Assembly (NCBI GenBank): GCA_002413145.1 | Contig: DHWK01000108.1 | Coordinates: forward strand, 762-9,064 | DNA length: 8,303 nucleotides | Reading direction: 5' to 3' | Source: a bacterium UBP12_UBA5184 | GTDB taxonomy: Bacteria; Vulcanimicrobiota; Vulcanimicrobiia; Vulcanimicrobiales; Vulcanimicrobiaceae | Part shown: positions 1-5,823 of the stretch, piece after piece | Layout of the letters: every line of letters begins with the position of its first letter | How positions within the stretch are numbered: position 1 is the first letter of the stretch | Position numbers and translations under genes: made by a program | Notes under the pieces: model-generated | What the model saw: only the letters and a program-made list of their open reading frames with translations | What the model was told of the DNA's origin: nothing | Database searches by the model: none

Positions 1-64
1 CGCCCCCGCGCCCGCGCCCGGCCTGCGCCGGCCCGCCTACCTGCGCGAGCGTCTCCCCGCATGA
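1..64 (+). CDS. C-terminal end of an unidentified upstream gene (partial)
   Basis: The reading frame starting at base 2 is open from the window edge and ends at a TGA at 62-64. That stop overlaps the ATG of the next gene in an ATGA arrangement, the same junction seen again between the SGNH and MBOAT genes. The visible end is rich in Ala, Pro and Arg, with an Ala-Pro repeat followed by RRPAYLRERLPA. Only about 20 residues are visible, so no family can be assigned. The overlap with the downstream gene is the main reason to call it a real coding end and not spacer. By position it would be an earlier member of the same surface-polysaccharide operon. Because all three forward frames are open in this GC-rich stretch, the call is moderate. 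Confidence 0.5.
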   Translation, partial: APAPAPGLRRPAYLRERLPA

Positions 65-246
65 TCGAGATCGTCCCGGGCTCGAAGAACGTCGAAGAAG
101 TCCTCGAGCACGACCCCATCTTCAAGCTGATCGGGATGCGGCTTGCGAATCCGGCGATCCTCGGCCTCGTGCTCTTCTTGATCGTCGTCGCCGTAGTGCT
201 GCTCGGTCCCGCGAGCGAATCGCGCTTCATCTACACGGATTTTTAG
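61..246 (+). CDS. Small single-pass membrane protein, DUF5989-like
   Basis: This is a 61-residue protein with a polar N-terminal half and one hydrophobic membrane segment at about residues 31-49, followed by a short tail ending SRFIYTDF. The hydrophobic helix followed by a terminal FIYT-x-F resembles, from memory, the small DUF5989 membrane proteins. Those are found beside carbamoyltransferases, SxtJ-like proteins and SGNH hydrolases in surface-polysaccharide clusters. The ATG overlaps the preceding stop (ATGA) and has no evident Shine-Dalgarno sequence, which suggests translational coupling. The SGNH gene starts 6 bases after its TAG stop. It may be a small subunit or adaptor for the membrane acyltransferase complex, which is an inference from location. 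The N-terminal half (about 25 residues before the helix) is longer and more acidic than I would expect for that family, so the assignment is tentative. Confidence 0.75.
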   Translation: MIEIVPGSKNVEEVLEHDPIFKLIGMRLANPAILGLVLFLIVVAVVLLGPASESRFIYTDF

Positions 247-252
247 CGCCGC

Positions 253-1263
253 ATGAGGCTCTTGCGCGCCCTCGCTGCGACGGCACTCGTCTTTGTCGTC
301 CTACTCGCGGCGCTCGATCTTGCGCTCGCGGCCTGGTTCCCGCGTTTCGACCGGCTCTCCGAGAATTTCTCGGCGGCCTACCTCACGCGCGAGATCGGTA
401 ATCTGGCGGCGGAGCCGCCCAATAGCGACATCGTCGTGATCGGCGACTCGGTCCTGTGGGGCTACAAGCTGCGCGCGAGCGAGAGCGTCACCGGCCGGCT
501 CAGGCGCGCCGGCGTGCCGGTCCGCAACCTCTCGTTCGAAGGGGGCAGTCCGGTCAACACCTACGCGCTCCTGCGTCTGATGTTCGCGCGCGGCGTACGC
601 CCGCGCGCCGTCGTCTTCAACGTCAACCAGAAAGAATTCAGCTCGTCCGATAGTGCGTATCAGAAGATCCACCCCTCACTCGACGCGCTTGCGGGCGGCC
701 TGCTGACGCCGGCGGAGCGTTCGCTGTTGCTTCCAACGCTCGATCGACGCCCGCTCGAAGCCAAGCTGGATGCTTGGATCTCGGCCCATTGGAGCTTTTA
801 CGCCCTGCGCTCGGACATCCGCGAAACGTTATTCGGCCAGGTCGATGCGGCGCACGCACTCGACGATGCGGTCCAAATCGCCAGCGGCGCGAAGGTACGT
901 TTCGAGGCGGCCCACCGGCCGACGCCGGACCACTTCGAAGGGACCTACGATCTCTCGCCGCTCGACCAGCACAACGTCTCGGTCGTCTTCTTGCGCAAGA
1001 TCGCCGCCCTCGTGAAACGCGAACGCGTTCCGGCGCTGGCAATTCTCACCCCGACCAACCACGTGCTGTTGCACGAGTTCATCGACGTCCCGCAGTACCG
1101 GAAAAACCTCGCGTTCGTTCGCAGCCTTCTCGCCGGCGACGGCGTGCGTGTGGTCGACCTCGATCGCACCTTCGGCGGCTCCGAGTTCATCGACAACGAC
1201 CATCTGACCGCGGCCGGCAACCAGCATCTCGCAGAAATCCTCGAGCCCGAGCTGGCACGATGA
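253..1263 (+). CDS. Membrane-anchored SGNH/GDSL-type hydrolase (polysaccharide O-acetylation partner)
   Basis: A 336-residue protein with an N-terminal hydrophobic signal anchor (about residues 8-27), so the catalytic domain should lie outside the cytoplasmic membrane. Block I of the SGNH fold is IGDSVLWG, with the nucleophile at Ser66. A Gly-rich turn at about 97-99 (EGG) and the Asn of FNVNQKEF (123 or 125) are candidates for the oxyanion-hole Gly and Asn. The C-terminal DNDHLTAAGN supplies the Asp314-x-x-His317 pair of block V. Proteins of this kind (AlgX/AlgJ-, DltD- or PatB-like) work with an MBOAT protein to transfer or remove acetyl groups on an exported polysaccharide. The stop overlaps the MBOAT start by 4 bases (ATGA), as expected for a functional pair. 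There is no clear Shine-Dalgarno sequence; the ATG was chosen because the signal anchor begins immediately after it. Whether it is a transferase or an esterase cannot be read from sequence alone. Confidence 0.88.
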   Translation: MRLLRALAATALVFVVLLAALDLALAAWFPRFDRLSENFSAAYLTREIGNLAAEPPNSDIVVIGDSVLWGYKLRASESVTGRLRRAGVPVRNLSFEGGSPVNTYALLRLMFARGVRPRAVVFNVNQKEFSSSDSAYQKIHPSLDALAGGLLTPAERSLLLPTLDRRPLEAKLDAWISAHWSFYALRSDIRETLFGQVDAAHALDDAVQIASGAKVRFEAAHRPTPDHFEGTYDLSPLDQHNVSVVFLRKIAALVKRERVPALAILTPTNHVLLHEFIDVPQYRKNLAFVRSLLAGDGVRVVDLDRTFGGSEFIDNDHLTAAGNQHLAEILEPELAR

Positions 1264-2453
1264 TCTTTAACACCTGGGTTTTCGCCGTCTTCGCGCTGAC
1301 CTCGATCGTGCTCTACTGGGGCGCCGTTCCGCAACGCTTCAAACCTATCGCGTTGATCGTGCTGGGCTCGCTTTTCTACGTCTATAACATCCCGGCGTAC
1401 TTGATCTTGATCGTCGCTCTCGGCGTCGTGACCTTCGTCATCGGCCGGCTGATGTTACGGCCGAACGTCTCGCCACGCGCACGCAAGGGCTTGCTGACGC
1501 TCGGCGTCGTCCTGATCGCCGGGACCCTGGTGTTCTTCAAGTACACCAAGTTCTTCGCTGCCACGATCGATCAAGTCGCGCGCCACGACATCGTCCCGCT
1601 CCCGCACATCCTCGTGCCGCTGGCGATCTCGTTTTTCACCTTCGAATTCGTTCACGTCTTGGTCGACGTCTATCTCGGTAAGATCGGGGCTCTGCCGTTG
1701 CTCGAGTTCTCGACGTTCACGATGTTCTTCCCGACGCTGGTGGCCGGACCGATCAAGCGCTTCCAAAGTTTTGCTCCCCAGGTCCGCGAGATCGTCATGC
1801 CGCCGACGCCGACCTTCGTGCTCAACCTCTATCGGATCGCGATGGGCCTCGCGAAGAAGACCATCGTCGCCGATTCGATGACGCTGTTCACGCAGCCGAT
1901 CCTGGCGCCGAGCGACGCCTACGGGCGGCTCGACTATTGGGCCGCGCTGTTCGGATATGCGGCCAAGATCTATTTCGATTTCACCGGTTATTCGGACATC
2001 GCGATCGGCACCTCCGGCTTGCTGGGTTTGCGCATCCCCGAAAACTTCGAGATGCCCTATCGCACGCAGAATATCGCGCAGTTCTGGCGACACTGGCACA
2101 TGTCGCTCTCCTCGTGGATTCGCGACTACATCTTCATCCCGCTCGGCGGAAGCCGCGGTTCGACGGCGGTGACGGCGGCCAACCTGTTCGTGGCGATGGC
2201 GCTGGCGGGACTGTGGCACGGCGCCGCCTGGACGTTCGTCGTTTGGGGCCTGTGGCACGCCGCGGGTCTCGCCGTCTGCCGCTGGTGGCAGGTCTCGGTC
2301 ACGCCCGGCGTCCGCGCCCTCGCGCAGGGCGGCCCGGTGGTGCGCTTGGTCTCGAGCGCGGCGACCTTCGCCTTCGTTGCGGCCGGTTGGCTGCTTTTCG
2401 CGGCGCCCTCATTCGGGAACGCTTACCAGGCGTTTGTGCGTTTGTTTGCGTAA
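1260..2453 (+). CDS. MBOAT family O-acyltransferase (AlgI/DltB type)
   Basis: A 397-residue polytopic membrane protein. Family landmarks occur in order: the ISFFTFEFVHVLVDVYLG segment (123-140), PTLVAGPIKRF (158-168), FDFTGYSDIAIG (239-250), FWRHWHMSLSSWIRDYIFIP (275-294) and LAGLWHGAAWTF (315-326). His320 in the LWHG motif is the expected catalytic histidine, and His280 lies in the conserved WRHWH stretch. MBOAT proteins of this group take acyl groups from a cytoplasmic donor and pass them across the membrane to an exported polysaccharide or teichoic acid. The start is the ATG overlapping the SGNH stop. The frame stays open further upstream, but that stretch runs antiphase inside the SGNH gene and lacks membrane character. 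The protein ends soon after the GWLLFAAPSFGNAYQAF segment, so it is DltB-sized and lacks the extra C-terminal helices of the longer AlgI proteins. Confidence 0.95.
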   Translation: MIFNTWVFAVFALTSIVLYWGAVPQRFKPIALIVLGSLFYVYNIPAYLILIVALGVVTFVIGRLMLRPNVSPRARKGLLTLGVVLIAGTLVFFKYTKFFAATIDQVARHDIVPLPHILVPLAISFFTFEFVHVLVDVYLGKIGALPLLEFSTFTMFFPTLVAGPIKRFQSFAPQVREIVMPPTPTFVLNLYRIAMGLAKKTIVADSMTLFTQPILAPSDAYGRLDYWAALFGYAAKIYFDFTGYSDIAIGTSGLLGLRIPENFEMPYRTQNIAQFWRHWHMSLSSWIRDYIFIPLGGSRGSTAVTAANLFVAMALAGLWHGAAWTFVVWGLWHAAGLAVCRWWQVSVTPGVRALAQGGPVVRLVSSAATFAFVAAGWLLFAAPSFGNAYQAFVRLFA

Positions 2454-2470
2454 GACCGTCGCCGCTCGTT

Positions 2471-2477
2471 AAAGGAG
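2471..2477 (+). promoter_or_regulatory. Ribosome binding site of the exported 157-residue protein
   Basis: AAAGGAG lies 12 bases before the ATG at 2490, in the 36-base gap after the MBOAT stop. It is one of only two strong Shine-Dalgarno sequences in the window. It fixes the start of this gene and suggests independent translation initiation, in contrast to the overlapped genes around it. Confidence 0.75.
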
Positions 2478-2489
2478 ACTCGCATCCAC

Positions 2490-2963
2490 ATGCGCTCGTT
2501 TGCAGCCCTCTGGTTCGCCCTCGTGCTCGGCTCGTTCGGAGCGCCCGTACTCGCCGAAGAGCCGGCGATTCCCGGACACGTCGTCGTCGCGCGCGTCAGC
2601 GACGACGCGCTCATCATTTGGGATGCGAGCCCCGAAATCGCAGCCATCGTGACCAACAAGACCGCCGACGACGCGGCCAACGCGCAACTCGAACGCGACG
2701 CGCTGCGGGTTTTGGCGCAGAACGTCTCCCGGCTCGAGAAATCGGCGAAGAGCGTGACGGTGCGCGTGATCTACAACAAGACGGGCGCGGTCAGCCCGGT
2801 GTACGGCGCGCCGACCTTCGCCGGCGTCGAACGCTACGCGACGCTCGAAGCTTCCTATAAGGATGCCGCCGCGGATCGCGACAAATGGAAAGAGCTCGAC
2901 CCCAAGCACGCCGTCCCGTCCTGGATAGCGTTCAAAGTCATCGGCCGGTTGCCGCCGCGCTGA
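2490..2963 (+). CDS. Small exported protein of unknown function
   Basis: I do not recognise this family. The 157-residue product starts with a typical signal peptide: Arg2, a hydrophobic core at about 5-20, and a probable signal peptidase I site after VLA (residues 20-22, then EE). The mature part is about 135 residues. It begins with a strand-like stretch (GHVVVARVSDDALIIWD), then an alanine-rich, probably helical segment with an acidic/basic pattern (about 50-82), a strand (SVTVRVIYNK) and a Lys/Asp-rich end. No cysteine is present in the mature part and there is no lipobox, so it should be soluble in the periplasm or outside the cell. It sits between the acyltransferase and the epimerase, and its stop overlaps the next start by one base (TGATG). 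A role in polysaccharide assembly or modification is inference from location only. Confidence 0.8.
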   Translation: MRSFAALWFALVLGSFGAPVLAEEPAIPGHVVVARVSDDALIIWDASPEIAAIVTNKTADDAANAQLERDALRVLAQNVSRLEKSAKSVTVRVIYNKTGAVSPVYGAPTFAGVERYATLEASYKDAAADRDKWKELDPKHAVPSWIAFKVIGRLPPR

Positions 2964-3994
2964 TGCGCGTCTTGGTCACGGGCGGAGCCGGCTATATCGG
3001 CGCCGTCCTGTGCGACCATCTCATCGCGGCGGGCCACCAACCGGTCGTCCTCGACCGTTTCTTCTGGGGACGCAAACCGCTCGAGCATCTGCAGGTCGAG
3101 ACGATCGCCACGGACCTGCGCGAAGCGCGCGAGGAATGGCTCGACGGCATCGACGCGGTGATGCATCTCGGCGGTCTCTCGAACGATCCGACGGCGGAAT
3201 ACAACACCGGCGCGAATTGGCAGATGAACGCGATCGCCACCGAACGGCTGGTAGCGCTGTGCAAGCGCCGCGGAATCAAGCGCTTCACCTTTGCCTCGAG
3301 CGCCTCGCTCTACGATACTGAATCCTCGGCCAACGAAGTCGAGCGCACGCCGGCGATGTGCGACGAGACGACGGCGCTCGCGCCGCGCGGCGCGTACTCG
3401 CTGTCGAAGGCCTACGCCGAGACGGCGATTCTGGCCGCCGCCGACGAGACGTTCGCGCCGGTGATTTTCCGCCAGGGCACGGTCTACGGCTGGAGTCCCC
3501 GGATGCGCTTCGATCTGGTGGTCAATACGTTCATCAAGGACGCGATGCTCAACCGGCGCCTCTTGCTGCACGGCGGCGGATGGATGTGGCGCCCACTGGT
3601 CGACGTCAACGACTGCGCGCGCGTTCACGTTATGGCGCTCGAAGCGCCCCTCGAGAAGATCGGCGGCCAGATCTTCAACGTGCTGGAGGAGAATTATCAG
3701 ATCCGGCAACTCGCGATGCTCGTCGCCGGCTCGTTTGCCATCCAGGATGCGCGTATCGAACTCGTCGAGGCCGCGCTGCCCAAGCTGGTTCGCAACTACC
3801 GGACGAGCGGCGCAAAACTATCGAAGACGTTGGGCTTCACCCCGTCGGTGACCGTACTCGAATCGATCGAGAACATGATCGGCAAGCTGCCGCCGGCCGA
3901 GGAGTTGGCTCACCCGAGATATTACAACGTGCGCTGGATGACGCTGCTCGAAGAGGTTCACGGCTCGCAGCGCGGTTTCGACGCGATCTACTGA
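2963..3994 (+). CDS. NAD-dependent nucleotide-sugar epimerase/dehydratase (extended SDR)
   Basis: A 343-residue cytoplasmic enzyme of the extended short-chain dehydrogenase/reductase superfamily. It begins directly with the Rossmann motif VTGGAGYIG (residues 5-13), with Asp31 at the end of the second strand suggesting NAD rather than NADP. The catalytic set is the FASSAS stretch (Ser112/Ser113/Ser115) and Tyr145-x-x-x-Lys149 in YSLSK. FRQGTVYGWSPRMRFDLVVN (169-188) and RPLVDVNDCAR (210-220) are typical of the substrate-binding part of sugar epimerases and dehydratases. The ATG at 2963 overlaps the preceding TGA (TGATG). An upstream start in frame would place residues before the Rossmann strand and is unlikely. 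The C-terminal extension (PRYYNVRWMTLL) is seen in epimerase-like proteins of surface polysaccharide clusters. The exact substrate cannot be named. It probably makes a nucleotide sugar for the polymer acetylated by the upstream genes. Confidence 0.92.
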   Translation: MRVLVTGGAGYIGAVLCDHLIAAGHQPVVLDRFFWGRKPLEHLQVETIATDLREAREEWLDGIDAVMHLGGLSNDPTAEYNTGANWQMNAIATERLVALCKRRGIKRFTFASSASLYDTESSANEVERTPAMCDETTALAPRGAYSLSKAYAETAILAAADETFAPVIFRQGTVYGWSPRMRFDLVVNTFIKDAMLNRRLLLHGGGWMWRPLVDVNDCARVHVMALEAPLEKIGGQIFNVLEENYQIRQLAMLVAGSFAIQDARIELVEAALPKLVRNYRTSGAKLSKTLGFTPSVTVLESIENMIGKLPPAEELAHPRYYNVRWMTLLEEVHGSQRGFDAIY

Positions 3995-3995
3995 G

Positions 3996-5216
3996 CTAAC
4001 GGCGACCCGCGACGATCGTTCGACAGATGCGCCGCGCTTCGTCCAGATCTGCGGCGTCGCGGCGGATGAAGAGCTTGCGCCAGTAGGCGGGGCCCGACAG
4101 TTTCGCGATAACGTCCGAAGCACGCGTCGCGTCGACCAACCCGGCGTGAGTTTGGACGGGCACCGTCGCCGCGTCGCCGTGGTGCAAGAGCGGGAGCCGG
4201 TGCATGAGCTGCTGCTGCTCGTCGGCCCACACGGCGTCCCCAAAGCGTTCGCGCAAAGCTTGCAGGCATTCGTCGTAGGACGAGAGGTCGCGTTCGGCGT
4301 TGAACTCGATGGCCAGGCCGTAGAGCTTGCGCCGATCGCGCAGCGCCGCTGCCGCTTTCCCGGGTGCGCCCCGTAATGCTTCGAAGACGCGGGCGTCGTC
4401 CCACTCGAGAAACGCTTCGATCGGATCGAGCGCGCTCGGATCGGGCCAGATCTCGAGTAGCGCTTCCTGCAAGACGCGCTCGAACATCCGCGTCGTGTGG
4501 TGGAAATAGACGGTCGCGAACATCATGTAGCGCGCCAGGACGAAGGACTCGAGCGCGACGAGCCCGCGGCCGTCGACCCCCAAGAGGGGTTGAGCGTGCA
4601 ACTCGAAGACGCGCAGAGAGCCGGCCAGCTGATCGACGTCGTAGCGGCCGCCGGCGACCCCGGTGAAATAGGCGTCGCGCTGCAGGTAGTCCATGCGGTC
4701 GGCGTCGAGATTCGGGCCGCTGACGAGCTCCTTGAGGACGCCGCTCTGCGGCGCCGGCTCTCCGGTCACGAGGGACAAAACGTCGCGCGGCTCGACCTCG
4801 AGGGCCGCGAGCGCGACGCGCATCTCGTCGAGCGCCAAGATCGCTCGCGTGCGTGCTTCGTGTCGCACGCCGAGGACGGCTTCGCAGGCGTGGCTGAATG
4901 GTCCGTGCCCGACGTCGTGCAGCAGCAGCGCGACTCGGAGCAGCCGGCGCTGCGCGAGATAGTCGCGCTCGTCGGCGAAGGGCGCGCCGCCGTGCGCCCG
5001 CAACGCTGCGAACGCTCGCTCGCCCATCGCGAGCGCGCCCAGGGCGTGGCTGAAGCGCGAATGTTCGGCGGCGGGAAATGCGAGGTAGGCGAGGCCCAAT
5101 TGGCGCAGGCGCCGCAGACGCTGCATCGGGCGCGTATCCAGCAGGGCCGTTTCGGCGGCGTCCAGCTCGATGAAATGGTGGACGGGGTCGAAGATGCGTT
5201 TGGGGCTCGAGCTCAC
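3996..5216 (-). CDS. HD-domain phosphohydrolase of the SAMHD1/dGTPase type
   Basis: A 406-residue protein starting RIFDPVHHFIELD, as in bacterial HD phosphohydrolases related to SAMHD1 and YdhJ-like proteins. The HD metal set is complete: His57 (RFSHALG), His100-Asp101 (LLHDVGHGPFSHA) and Asp173 in LDADRMDYLQRD. Residues matching the SAMHD1 active site are also present: His104, His109 and His119-Glu120. Relatives hydrolyse dNTPs to nucleoside and triphosphate, or act on other nucleotides, so a nucleotide phosphohydrolase is expected but the substrate is unknown. The start is a GTG whose last bases overlap the TGA of the upstream kinase gene (GTGA), with no Shine-Dalgarno sequence, so translation is probably coupled. 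The TAG stop faces the epimerase stop with one base between them. The second half (about 200-406) has no motif I can name. Confidence 0.92.
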   Translation of the reverse strand: MSSSPKRIFDPVHHFIELDAAETALLDTRPMQRLRRLRQLGLAYLAFPAAEHSRFSHALGALAMGERAFAALRAHGGAPFADERDYLAQRRLLRVALLLHDVGHGPFSHACEAVLGVRHEARTRAILALDEMRVALAALEVEPRDVLSLVTGEPAPQSGVLKELVSGPNLDADRMDYLQRDAYFTGVAGGRYDVDQLAGSLRVFELHAQPLLGVDGRGLVALESFVLARYMMFATVYFHHTTRMFERVLQEALLEIWPDPSALDPIEAFLEWDDARVFEALRGAPGKAAAALRDRRKLYGLAIEFNAERDLSSYDECLQALRERFGDAVWADEQQQLMHRLPLLHHGDAATVPVQTHAGLVDATRASDVIAKLSGPAYWRKLFIRRDAADLDEARRICRTIVAGRR

Positions 5217-5761
5217 CGCGCCAGCATCCGATCGATCGCGGCGGTCGCCTGCGCGAAGCGCTGGTTCGGCGGGCCGAGCAGTCTCTCGTATCTCAGACCT
5301 TCCTCACGCAGTGCCTCGACGAAGCGCCGCGTCATCCAAACGCGCAGGTGTTCGCTGTCGCGAATCTCGTCGGCGACGAACGGGAAGCCCTCGGGGTCGG
5401 CGACGAGATAAAGATCGGCGCGCCGGTACGGAAAGCGGGTCCGGGTTGCGAGATAGCGCTCCTGCCAAATCTCCGTCGCGAGGACGTCGGTATCGCAGAT
5501 CAAGACGCGATTGGCGCGCCGCGCGGCGTCGTCTTCACGCTCTTGCTGTACGCGGGCGATCTCGGCGAACTCCTCTTCGCGCCAAACGTAGCCCTTGCCG
5601 ACGTGATGGCCGACGGCCTCCGAATATTCCCGGCCGTACTCGCCGACCCAGCTGGTGGCGTAGTGCTCGGCCAGCAGTTTCGCAAGCGTCGTCTTGCCGG
5701 TCGACTCGGCGCCGACCAAAGCGACGCGCTTGGGCTCGGCTGCAACCGAATCGTGCGTCAT
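5213..5761 (-). CDS. P-loop kinase resembling the ribosylnicotinamide kinase domain of NadR (AAA_28-type)
   Basis: A 182-residue protein with Walker A GAESTGKT (17-24), EYGREY (41-46) and a Walker-B-like ICDTDVLAT (88-96), where Asp90 and Asp92 may bind metal. FVADEIRD (128-135) corresponds to the WVADGLR stretch of NadR. These match, in order, the C-terminal kinase domain of NadR, which phosphorylates nicotinamide riboside. The N-terminal helix-turn-helix and NMN adenylyltransferase domains of full NadR are absent, so this is a stand-alone kinase domain. The product could be NMN or another nucleoside monophosphate. The ATG at 5761 was preferred over an in-frame ATG at 5806. The longer form adds 15 residues without family character and would overlap the divergent primase gene. 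It is coupled to the HD phosphohydrolase by a GTGA overlap. Confidence 0.85.
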   Translation of the reverse strand: MTHDSVAAEPKRVALVGAESTGKTTLAKLLAEHYATSWVGEYGREYSEAVGHHVGKGYVWREEEFAEIARVQQEREDDAARRANRVLICDTDVLATEIWQERYLATRTRFPYRRADLYLVADPEGFPFVADEIRDSEHLRVWMTRRFVEALREEGLRYERLLGPPNQRFAQATAAIDRMLAR

Positions 5762-5823
5762 GGTATTCCGGAGGTTTCCGCGGGACTCGCAGGATGGCCC
5801 GCCCAAGAGTAACGGGGCTAGGC
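5762..5823. promoter_or_regulatory. Divergent intergenic region between the kinase unit and dnaG
   Basis: These 62 bases separate two outward-facing units and must hold, or lie close to, the start signals of both. I see no convincing -35/-10 pair on either strand and no long palindrome. A CGGAGGT at 5769-5775 reads like a Shine-Dalgarno sequence on the + strand, but it lies about 18 bases before the first in-frame ATG (5794) and 48 before the preferred dnaG start. Promoters may extend into the start of either gene. The promoter role is inferred from gene orientation only. Confidence 0.4.

Noticed and set aside
1..40. GC-rich repeat at the left edge (CGC/CCG runs)
   Set aside because: It is explained as codons for an Ala-Pro-rich C-terminus; no regular DNA repeat or hairpin beyond base composition is evident.
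774..1259. An N-terminal extension of the MBOAT frame
   Set aside because: The extension lies out of phase inside the SGNH gene, is Arg/Pro/Ala-rich with no membrane segments, and the ATG at 1260 gives the typical MBOAT start with a clean ATGA overlap.
2589..2608. Near-palindromic GCGCG...CGCGC stretch
   Set aside because: It sits inside the exported-protein gene and is explained by common Arg/Ala/Asp codons; such matches are frequent at this GC content.
4497..5411. A long + strand open frame of about 300 codons opposite the HD and kinase genes
   Set aside because: It is antisense to two genes with complete catalytic motifs. Its translation lacks recognisable domains, and long antisense frames are expected at this GC content.
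5769..5775. CGGAGGT as a ribosome binding site for dnaG
   Set aside because: It lies about 18 bases from the ATG at 5794 and 48 from the preferred ATG at 5824, too far for normal use. It lies upstream of the kinase start but reads ACCTCCG on that strand.
5170..5823. An N-terminal extension of the dnaG frame
   Set aside because: The extra residues are Arg/Ser-rich, lie antisense to the kinase gene, and the primase family starts at or near 5824.
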